Below are positions 18,698-26,106 of a stretch of DNA of 35,059 nt, piece by piece (position 1 is the first letter of the stretch; each line of letters begins with the position of its first letter). The position numbers were made by a program, and so were the translations under genes. The DNA comes from an uncultured Mediterraneibacter sp. (GTDB lineage: Bacteria > Bacillota > Clostridia > Lachnospirales > Lachnospiraceae), in NCBI GenBank assembly GCA_944375765.1, contig CALWAR010000102.1:1-35059 (forward strand), written 5' to 3'. The notes under the pieces were generated by a model. That model was given only the letters and a program-made list of their open reading frames with translations. It was not told the origin of the DNA and ran no database searches.

Positions 18698-19636
18698 ATG
18701 AAAAGCTTATTTAAGAGAAAGAAAAAGGACGAGGGCGTACCTGATCTGACAATCAACAGGATATCTAAAAAGGCGGATCTTATTCTTAATGTCTTGTTTG
18801 CAGTGTGGACGCTGGCCTGTGTGCTTCCTCTCCTGCTTGTTGTGATCGTATCTTTTAGTAGTGAACAGAGTATCTTTGAGAATGGATACAGTTTCTTTCC
18901 ATCGGAATGGAGCCTGGCTGCATATGACTTTTTCTTCAAGCTGGGGGATCAGTTGATCCGCTCTTACGGAATCACAATTTTTGTGACGGTAGTCGGCACG
19001 CTGTTCAGTCTTGCTATCAGCGCCAGCTTCGCGTATGTGCTTAGCCGCAGCGATTATGCGTATAACAGACTGTTTACGCTGATGATGCTTTTTACGATGC
19101 TGTTCAACGGAGGAATTGTTGCGTCTTATATGGTAAACACCCAGCTTCTGGGACTGGGCAACAGTGTGTGGGCGCTCATCTTTCCGATGTCGTTCAACGC
19201 ATTCTACGTCGTAGTGCTCAGAACATTTTACAAAAGTATACCGGTCGAACTAATTGAGGCTGCAAGAGTGGACGGAGCCAGCGAGTTTAAAACATTTTTC
19301 AGAATCGTGCTCCCGCTGTCAAAGCCGGGTATCGCGACGATCGGAATGTTCACGATGATCGCCTACTGGAACGACTGGTTCTTGGGAATGCTTTATATTG
19401 TAGACCAGGACAAATATCCTGTGCAGACGCTTTTGTGGAGTATGCAAAATAGCCTGGAGTTTATGAAACAGTCTTCGGCAAACGCTCTGGAATATGCGGA
19501 AATGGCTGCAAATGCGCCGACAGACAGCGGCCGTATGGCTCTGACCGTGCTGGTAGTCCTGCCGATTCTCCTGGCGTATCCGTATTTCCAGAAATACTTT
19601 GTAAAAGGGCTCACAGTCGGCGGTGTGAAAGGATGA
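18698..19636 (+). CDS. ABC transporter permease, LplC/YesQ-class (sugar import)
   Basis: This 312-residue second permease of the importer has six predicted membrane helices and the EAA motif LIEAARVDGASEFKTFFRIVLPLSKPG. It would form the heterodimeric channel with the preceding gene product. The N terminus has a charged cytoplasmic stretch (FKRKKKDEG) before the first helix at about residues 28-52. ACAGGAGGGAG lies just before the start. It is followed by a short hairpin and the binding-protein gene. Confidence 0.94.
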   Translation: MKSLFKRKKKDEGVPDLTINRISKKADLILNVLFAVWTLACVLPLLLVVIVSFSSEQSIFENGYSFFPSEWSLAAYDFFFKLGDQLIRSYGITIFVTVVGTLFSLAISASFAYVLSRSDYAYNRLFTLMMLFTMLFNGGIVASYMVNTQLLGLGNSVWALIFPMSFNAFYVVVLRTFYKSIPVELIEAARVDGASEFKTFFRIVLPLSKPGIATIGMFTMIAYWNDWFLGMLYIVDQDKYPVQTLLWSMQNSLEFMKQSSANALEYAEMAANAPTDSGRMALTVLVVLPILLAYPYFQKYFVKGLTVGGVKG

Positions 19637-19656
19637 TATAAACAAAAATCCGTTAT

Positions 19657-19676
19657 CAGAACGCAGCAGCGTTTTG
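19657..19676 (+). other. Intercistronic hairpin before the binding-protein gene
   Basis: An 8-bp stem CAGAACGC (19657-19664)/GCGTTTTG (19669-19676) with an AGCA loop lies between the second permease and the lipoprotein gene. Such elements often mark RNA processing or stabilisation that raises binding-protein levels over the permeases. That role is inferred. Confidence 0.4.
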
Positions 19677-19708
19677 GAAAATAAAATTATTTAAGAGGAG
19701 GAAGAATT

Positions 19709-21262
19709 ATGAAACTGAAGACGACGAAGAAACTGCTCAGTTTAGGGCTGGTATCTGCCATGACAGCAGGACTGCTGGCAGGATGCGGAGGAGGAGAGAA
19801 TGCTTCGGAGAGTGACAGCGGGGATTCTAACGACATCACAACGCTGACATGGTACATGTCCATCAATCCGGTTGCGGCTGACACAGATGTGGTAATCGAG
19901 GAGCTGAACAAGTACACGCGCGAAAAGATAGGCGTGGAGATCGATTATAATGTACTTGCGAATCCGGATTACAAGGAAAAAATGCCGAATTTAATTAATG
20001 CAGGCGAGTATTTCGACATTTGCTTCACATCTAACTGGACAACAGATTATCTGCAGTTTGCAGGCAGGGACGCATTCATGGATATTACAGATCTGCTGCC
20101 CGAGTATGCGAAAGAAACATATGATTTTGTCCCGGAGGAGGTATGGAATGCCGTTAAGGTAGGAGGGAAAATCTACGGAGTTCCGTCCTATAAAGAAATG
20201 GGATGGCAGGGAGGCATTGTATACAACAGCGACATTGCCGAGGAATATGGTATTGACATGACAAATGTGAAGACGATTGGCGACTATACGCAGGTTCTGC
20301 AGACAGTCTCTGAAAAATCACAGGCCGCAGGTCAGGACGTGATTGGCGTATCCGGTCTTATAAATGCGTGGTCCATGGCCGCTCCTTACGAGTCCCTTAC
20401 AGGTAATACTACGCTTCCTGCAGCCGCTGCAGTGCCGGAATACGATAACTTTAAAGATATGTCTGGTGAGACAGTGTTCAATCAGTATGCAAGTGAAGAA
20501 TATATGAACTACTGTAAGACAGTATATGAGTGGAATCAGGCAGGATATCTGGGCGGAGATCCGGTAAATTATGACAGCGATACGGCAAACCGTGACAACG
20601 ATTTCAACAACGGAAAGTTATTCTCCTACTTTATCAAGAATGCTCCGGGCAATGTTGAGATGATGGCAGAAACCAGCGGACACGGCGTGGGCTTTGTATC
20701 CCTGATGGATCCTTTATTTGAGACAAGCAGCGCGACTGGAGGTCTCCTTGCAGTTTCTTCTGCCAGTGAGCATCCGGAGAAAGCGTTGGAGTTCATCAAT
20801 CTCCTGAACACAGACGAGTATGTAGGGACACTTATCCGCCACGGCATTGAGGGCAAGCACTATACAGCAGTAGGAGAGAATCAGGTTGACAGGACAATGG
20901 GCGGCACACTGAATCCCGCAGACAACGGCTATGATTACACATATGGCTGGCAATTCGGAACACCGTTTAACCAGAAATGGGATATCAGCTATCCGGAGAA
21001 CATCGAAGAACTGTTCCAGGAGTACAATGATTCTGTGGTGATTTCTCCGAACAATGGATTTGCTTTCGATATGGTTCCTGTGGAGACTCAGGTAGCGGCT
21101 CTGACCAATGTTATTGCAGAGTACGGCCCGTCGCTTGAGACAGGTTCTGTAAATCCCGAAGAATATATTCCGGCATTTCTGGACAATCTGGAGGCAAACG
21201 GCGCTCAGGAGTTGATTGACGAAGTCTCTGCACAACTGGAGGAGTATAATACATCCAGATAG
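19709..21262 (+). CDS. Extracellular solute-binding lipoprotein (LplA-like)
   Basis: This 517-residue lipoprotein captures the sugar substrate outside the cell and delivers it to the two permeases. A signal sequence ends in the lipobox LLAGC with C26 as the lipidated cysteine, then a Gly/Ser/Glu-rich tether. The remainder has the large two-lobed CUT1 binding-protein fold, with EEYGIDMTNVKTIGDYTQVL and a C-terminal IPAFLDNLEANGAQELIDEV typical of LplA-type proteins. The length (over 500) fits binders of longer oligosaccharides. AAGAGGAGGAAG lies before the start. The gene is followed by a strong terminator, suggesting that downstream enzymes are made at a lower level. Confidence 0.94.
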   Translation: MKLKTTKKLLSLGLVSAMTAGLLAGCGGGENASESDSGDSNDITTLTWYMSINPVAADTDVVIEELNKYTREKIGVEIDYNVLANPDYKEKMPNLINAGEYFDICFTSNWTTDYLQFAGRDAFMDITDLLPEYAKETYDFVPEEVWNAVKVGGKIYGVPSYKEMGWQGGIVYNSDIAEEYGIDMTNVKTIGDYTQVLQTVSEKSQAAGQDVIGVSGLINAWSMAAPYESLTGNTTLPAAAAVPEYDNFKDMSGETVFNQYASEEYMNYCKTVYEWNQAGYLGGDPVNYDSDTANRDNDFNNGKLFSYFIKNAPGNVEMMAETSGHGVGFVSLMDPLFETSSATGGLLAVSSASEHPEKALEFINLLNTDEYVGTLIRHGIEGKHYTAVGENQVDRTMGGTLNPADNGYDYTYGWQFGTPFNQKWDISYPENIEELFQEYNDSVVISPNNGFAFDMVPVETQVAALTNVIAEYGPSLETGSVNPEEYIPAFLDNLEANGAQELIDEVSAQLEEYNTSR

Positions 21263-21284
21263 CAGAAGATGAATACTGATTCGA

Positions 21285-21316
21285 ACCGGCACTGCCAAGC
21301 GGCGTGCCGGTTTTTT
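21285..21316 (+). terminator. Intrinsic terminator after the binding-protein gene
   Basis: An 8-bp perfect stem ACCGGCAC (21285-21292)/GTGCCGGT (21304-21311) with inner GCC/GGC pairing is followed by six T. Since no good promoter follows, sulfatase and GH2 expression probably relies on readthrough. Confidence 0.88.
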
Positions 21317-21373
21317 GGCAGGGATATTCAATCTAAAAGAGGATACTGCCAGACAAGAGGAGGAGGAAAAAGC

Positions 21374-22888
21374 ATGAAACGACCAAATATACTATTCATA
21401 CTGACCGATGATCAGGGCGCCTGGGCAATGCGCTGCTCTGGAAATACCGACGTCTGTACGCCGAATTTGGATCGGCTGGCAGGACAGGGAACTAGATTTG
21501 ATAATTTCTTCTGCGCTTCACCGGTGTGCAGTCCGGCAAGAGCGTCAATACTGACGGGACGTATTCCGTCTCAACATGGCGTCCACGACTGGATCCGGTG
21601 CGGAAGCCTTGACAGGGAAGCCCTCGGCGGATTGAAAGATCATCCCTATTTTGCAAATGAGGATAAACCTGTGCGGTACCTTGACGGCATGGTGGCGTAC
21701 ACGGATCTGTTGGCAGATAACGGGTATCGCTGTGCCCTGTCCGGTAAATGGCATCTTGGAGACAGTATGTTGCCGCAGCATGGATTCGCAGACTGGTTTA
21801 CGATAGGAAGAGGTGGCTGCCTTTATATGCAGCCTGACGTAATAGAGAACGGAGAACTGAGGATAGAGAATCGTTATATAACCGATATGATCACAGAACA
21901 CACCCTGGCAGATATTGACAAATATGCCGAAAGTTACAGGGCTGGAGGATCCCCGTTCTATATAAGCGTTCATTACACGGCTCCCCATGATCCATGGGAT
22001 GCGGACCAGCATCCGAAAGAGTTTGTGAAGATGTATAGTGACTGCGAGTGTACGGCGACGCCCGACGAACCGCTTCATCCGGACCGGATACCTACTGCTC
22101 CGGGAGGAACAGGCGAAGAGCGGAAAAGACTTCTTAGGGGGTATTATGCGGCGATCAGCGCCATGGACGCCGGGGTGGGAAAACTTCTGGACCGTCTGGA
22201 AGAACTGAAGATTGCGGAGGATACGCTTGTAATATTTACTTCGGATAACGGCATGAATATGGGGCACCACGGTATATGGGGAAAAGGCAATGGGACATTT
22301 CCGTTTAATCTGTTTGACACAGCAGTAAAAGTACCGTTTATCGCCCGTTGGCAGAGCGTGATCCCGGCCGGCAGGGTGACAGAAAGTATGTGCAGCCATT
22401 ATGATATCATACAGACGCTGAAAGAACTGCTCGATCTCAAAGGAGAACTGCCGGACGGACTTCCGGGGAAAAGCTTTGCTTCGGTGTTGACCGGCGGCCC
22501 GGATACGGATAATCATGTGGTGATCTTAGACGAGTATGGTCCTGGCAGGATGATCCGCAGCCGGGAGTGGAAGTATATACACAGATATCCATATGGTCCG
22601 AACGAACTTTATCATCTTGCTGAGGATCCGGAGGAAAAGAAGAACCTTGCTGGATGCGCTGTGTATGAAGAAATTCAGTGTAAACTGCTTGACCAACTTC
22701 AGAAATGGTATGCCCAATATGCCGACACGTCTGTTGATGGTTCCCGTGAAGCAGTGACAGGGATGGGACAGCTCGGGCGCTCGGGCCTGTATTCTGGAGG
22801 TAAAATGGTCTACGCAAAAGAGACAAAATATCAGAGTATGCGAAACAGTAAGAGTGCAGCCGCAATGCAGGAGGATGTGGAAAGATGA
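21374..22888 (+). CDS. Sulfatase (type I, Cys-type), cytoplasmic
   Basis: This 504-residue protein belongs to the formylglycine-dependent sulfatase family and hydrolyses sulfate esters, probably on sugars. C52 lies in VCSPARASILTG, the C-x-P-x-R site converted to formylglycine. D12 and D13 (ILTDDQG) and the later FTSDNGMNMGHHG provide calcium ligands. SGKWHLGD supplies the conserved catalytic Lys/His. The start is ATG 21374 with AGGAGGAGG upstream; the longer frame to 21269 would pass through the terminator. There is no signal peptide, unlike secreted Bacteroides sulfatases, so it should act on imported sulfated glycans. Its end overlaps the GH2 start (ATGA). Maturation would need an anaerobic sulfatase-maturating radical-SAM enzyme, not in this window. 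Confidence 0.94.
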   Translation: MKRPNILFILTDDQGAWAMRCSGNTDVCTPNLDRLAGQGTRFDNFFCASPVCSPARASILTGRIPSQHGVHDWIRCGSLDREALGGLKDHPYFANEDKPVRYLDGMVAYTDLLADNGYRCALSGKWHLGDSMLPQHGFADWFTIGRGGCLYMQPDVIENGELRIENRYITDMITEHTLADIDKYAESYRAGGSPFYISVHYTAPHDPWDADQHPKEFVKMYSDCECTATPDEPLHPDRIPTAPGGTGEERKRLLRGYYAAISAMDAGVGKLLDRLEELKIAEDTLVIFTSDNGMNMGHHGIWGKGNGTFPFNLFDTAVKVPFIARWQSVIPAGRVTESMCSHYDIIQTLKELLDLKGELPDGLPGKSFASVLTGGPDTDNHVVILDEYGPGRMIRSREWKYIHRYPYGPNELYHLAEDPEEKKNLAGCAVYEEIQCKLLDQLQKWYAQYADTSVDGSREAVTGMGQLGRSGLYSGGKMVYAKETKYQSMRNSKSAAAMQEDVER

Positions 22889-25800
22889 GAGTATTTGATT
22901 ATGAGAATGTAAAAAATCCGCAATATTTCAGGGATGGCAGACTGGACGCGCATTCGGACCATATTTATTATGCGTCGGAGGAGGATCTGCGGGTTGGCAG
23001 ATCAGAGTATACAGAAAGTCTGAACGGGGTGTGGAAGTTTCATTATGCAAAGAATTATGGATCTGCAATACCGGGATTTGAGAAAGAGGATTACTGCTGC
23101 TTTAGCTGGGACGATATCCGCGTGCCGGCGCATATTCAGATGGAGGGATACGACGCCCCGCAGTACGCAAATACGCAGTATCCATGGGAGGGCAGGGAGG
23201 ATATTAGTCCAGGAGAGATACCGGAGTATTTCAATCCTGTGGCCAGCTATGTGAAATATTTCACTGTGCCGGAGCGTATGCAGGGGAAGCGTCTGTTTAT
23301 CTCATTTGACGGAGCCGAGAGCGGCGTTGCTGTCTGGCTAAACGGATCTTTTGTCGGCTACAGCGAAGACTCTTTTACACCGTCGGAATTTGAACTGACG
23401 CCTTACGTGAAAGATGGAGAGAATAAGCTTGCAGCGCAGGTGTTCAAATGGACTGCGGGGAGTTGGTGCGAGGATCAGGATTTTTATCGGTTTTCCGGTA
23501 TTTATCGGGACGTATATCTCTACACTGTGCCGGAAGTACATATCCGGGATCTGAGGATCCGTGCTGTGCCGGATGTGACGCTAACCAGAGGAACATTGGA
23601 AATCTGTGCTCTCACATGGAGCGGAAAGGGAGAAGCTAAGAAAGAGACAGGAAGCAGAGGAAAGGCACGTTTCCGTCTTTCATACAATGGAAGAATCTGC
23701 TTTGAAGAAGATCGGTGGCTGACCGGAGAGGACTGCTTTGTATGGGAAATTGATAGACCTGAGCTGTGGAGTGCGGAGGAGCCGAAGTTGTATGATCTTA
23801 CGATCGAAGTATATGGAGGCGACGATGTGCTCTGCGAAGTTATTCCTGAGAAAGTAGGATTCCGCAGATTTGAGCTCAAAGACCACATTATGACGCTGAA
23901 TGGAAAACGGATTGTGTTCAAAGGAGTTAATCGCCATGAATTTAGTTCTGTGAACGGCAGACGCGTATCAGAGGAAGAACTTCGCAAAGATATTGCGCTT
24001 ATGAAGCAGCACAATATTAATGCCGTCCGCACATGCCATTATCCAGATTCTTCCCTGATCTACCGCCTGTGCGACGAGTATGGACTGTATATGATAGATG
24101 AAGCGAACCTGGAGAGCCATGGATCGTGGGATACCGTAGAGATGGATGGAGATTACGATTATATCGTTCCGGGAGACAGGAAAGAGTGGCTGGATCTGGC
24201 GCTGGACCGGGCAGAGTCCATGTATCAGAGAGACAAAAACCATCCGTCTATTCTGATCTGGTCCTGCGGAAACGAGTCTTATGGCGGCAGGGATATTTAT
24301 GAAATATCACAGTTTTTCCGCAGGGAAGACAACACACGGCTTATACATTATGAAGGGATATCTCGTGACCGGAGATATAATGAAACAAGCGATATGGAAA
24401 GCCAGATGTATACGCCTGTGGAGGAGATCAGAGAGTTTCTGCAAAATGACAGGAGTAAGCCGTTTATCTGCTGTGAATATATCCATGCCATGGGGAATTC
24501 CTGCGGGGATATGTACAGGTACACAGAGCTGACAGATACGGAACCGCTTTATCAGGGAGGTTTCATATGGGATTATATCGATCAGACGATTACGAAAAAA
24601 GACCGGTATGGAAATGAATTTCAGGCTTACGGGGGAGATTTTGACGAGTGCCCGACCGATTATAATTTCAGCGCTAACGGTATCGTATATGGAGGCGACA
24701 GGAATCCGTCCCCGAAGATGCAGGAGGTAAAATTCAGCTACCAGAATATTAGTGCGGAAGTATCTGAGACGCAGGTAAAAGTGATCAATAAAAATCTGTT
24801 TGTGAATACGAACACATTTGACTGTGTCGTGACAGTTGCGAGAAACGGCCTGCAGATCAGGAAAGAAAAACTGGAGACGGATGTAGAGCCTCTGTGTGAA
24901 AAAATATATGATCTTCCGGTACAACCGGAAACCGCGCCGGGAGAATATACAATTACAGTATCTTTTCATCTGAAACAGGATACCGCCTGGGCAGCGGCAG
25001 GCTATGAAACGGCATTCGGACAGATGATTTACAGGAGAAAACCGAAGCGTCGGGAAGCGCCGGAGCGTCGGGAGGAAAGCAGGGGGCAGAGCCGCATGAC
25101 GCTGAAAGTGATCCGAAGCAAACACAATATCGGCGTGCGGGGCCATTGCTTTGAGGCTATATTCTCTTTGATGTACGGTGGCCTCGTGTCTTACCGATAT
25201 GCGGGAAAAGAAATGCTTAAAGAGATCCCAAAGCCAAACTTCTGGAGAGCCCCGGTGGACAATGACCAGGGGAATCAGATGCCGAAGCGTTACGCACAGT
25301 GGAAGATCGCGGCAATGTATGTGTCTCATAAAGATTTCCGCGGAGATGCGTACTGCCGTATACTGGAGCCGGAAGTCAGGGTGAACGGCACAGATGCGTC
25401 GGACGAAAGCGCAGAGGTATATTCTGTGAAAGTAACTTATACTTATATCATGCCAACGACGCCGGTGAGCGGATGTACCCTTGCATATGAAGTGACAGGA
25501 GACGGGCGCGTGACAGTGACATTGTCTTATGATCCGGTGAAAGAGCTGGGGGATATGCCGGAATTCGGGGTGCTCTTTAAGCTTGACGCGGATTATGATC
25601 ATGTGAAATGGTACGGGCTTGGTCTCGCAGAGACTTACGCCGACCGTAAGAAAGGCGCTAAGCTTGGAATCTATGAGAATCTTGTAAAAGACAACATAGC
25701 GGAATACATCGTGCCTCAGGAATGTGGCGCAAAAGAGGAGGTGCGATATGCTTTGGTAACGGACAAAAGAGGCCGGGGACTGATCTTTGAGATGGATGAG

Positions 25801-26025
25801 AAGAGCGGGCCAATGATGTTTTCCGCTCTGCCGTATACACCTCACGAACTGGAAAATGCGAAGCACCCATATGAACTGCCGCAGGTACATTATACAGTTG
25901 TGCGGGCGGCTCTCGGACAGATGGGGATAGCGGGAGACAACAGCTGGGGCGTAAAGCCGCGTGAGGAGTATCTGCTTGATGTGAACAGGAAGCTGACATT
26001 TACATTCAGTTTCAGAGGCATATAA
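22885..26025 (+). CDS. Beta-galactosidase (GH2, LacZ-like)
   Basis: This 1046-residue cytoplasmic glycosidase has the LacZ layout: sugar-binding jelly roll (about 35-210), Ig-like domain (about 215-325), TIM barrel (about 327-620) with GVNRHEFSS, and a C-terminal small-chain domain (about 740-1040) with WRAPVDNDQG. E464 in SCGNESYGG is the expected acid/base and E531 in ICCEYIHAMGNSCGD the nucleophile, spaced as in E. coli LacZ. A highly charged Arg/Glu linker (about 717-740) separates barrel and C-terminal domains. It starts within the sulfatase stop (ATGA), so the two are translated together and probably act in sequence on one glycan. The terminal sugar is probably beta-galactose, though other GH2 activities are possible. 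Confidence 0.93.
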   Translation: MRVFDYENVKNPQYFRDGRLDAHSDHIYYASEEDLRVGRSEYTESLNGVWKFHYAKNYGSAIPGFEKEDYCCFSWDDIRVPAHIQMEGYDAPQYANTQYPWEGREDISPGEIPEYFNPVASYVKYFTVPERMQGKRLFISFDGAESGVAVWLNGSFVGYSEDSFTPSEFELTPYVKDGENKLAAQVFKWTAGSWCEDQDFYRFSGIYRDVYLYTVPEVHIRDLRIRAVPDVTLTRGTLEICALTWSGKGEAKKETGSRGKARFRLSYNGRICFEEDRWLTGEDCFVWEIDRPELWSAEEPKLYDLTIEVYGGDDVLCEVIPEKVGFRRFELKDHIMTLNGKRIVFKGVNRHEFSSVNGRRVSEEELRKDIALMKQHNINAVRTCHYPDSSLIYRLCDEYGLYMIDEANLESHGSWDTVEMDGDYDYIVPGDRKEWLDLALDRAESMYQRDKNHPSILIWSCGNESYGGRDIYEISQFFRREDNTRLIHYEGISRDRRYNETSDMESQMYTPVEEIREFLQNDRSKPFICCEYIHAMGNSCGDMYRYTELTDTEPLYQGGFIWDYIDQTITKKDRYGNEFQAYGGDFDECPTDYNFSANGIVYGGDRNPSPKMQEVKFSYQNISAEVSETQVKVINKNLFVNTNTFDCVVTVARNGLQIRKEKLETDVEPLCEKIYDLPVQPETAPGEYTITVSFHLKQDTAWAAAGYETAFGQMIYRRKPKRREAPERREESRGQSRMTLKVIRSKHNIGVRGHCFEAIFSLMYGGLVSYRYAGKEMLKEIPKPNFWRAPVDNDQGNQMPKRYAQWKIAAMYVSHKDFRGDAYCRILEPEVRVNGTDASDESAEVYSVKVTYTYIMPTTPVSGCTLAYEVTGDGRVTVTLSYDPVKELGDMPEFGVLFKLDADYDHVKWYGLGLAETYADRKKGAKLGIYENLVKDNIAEYIVPQECGAKEEVRYALVTDKRGRGLIFEMDEKSGPMMFSALPYTPHELENAKHPYELPQVHYTVVRAALGQMGIAGDNSWGVKPREEYLLDVNRKLTFTFSFRGI

Positions 26026-26049
26026 GGCTTTCAGGCGATGACACTATTG

Positions 26050-26078
26050 TTGACTTTGGTAATGACCTATACTAAAAT
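26050..26078 (+). promoter_or_regulatory. Sigma-A promoter for the ABC-class ATPase gene
   Basis: TTGACT (26050-26055), a 17-base spacer and TAAAAT (26073-26078), 28 bases before the start codon. It separates this gene from the carbohydrate locus. Confidence 0.78.
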
Positions 26079-26106
26079 AATTTCAAAAATGTAAGGAGCC
26101 ATCACC

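Noticed and set aside
21545-22516. 323-codon minus-strand frame
   Set aside because: Antisense to the sulfatase, which has full catalytic motifs in its own frame; the composition is that of a shadow.
24307-25890. Long 527-codon frame on the minus strand
   Set aside because: It lies wholly antisense to the GH2 gene, has no ribosome binding site or recognisable domain, and its protein is a His/Arg/Cys-rich mixture typical of a shadow frame.
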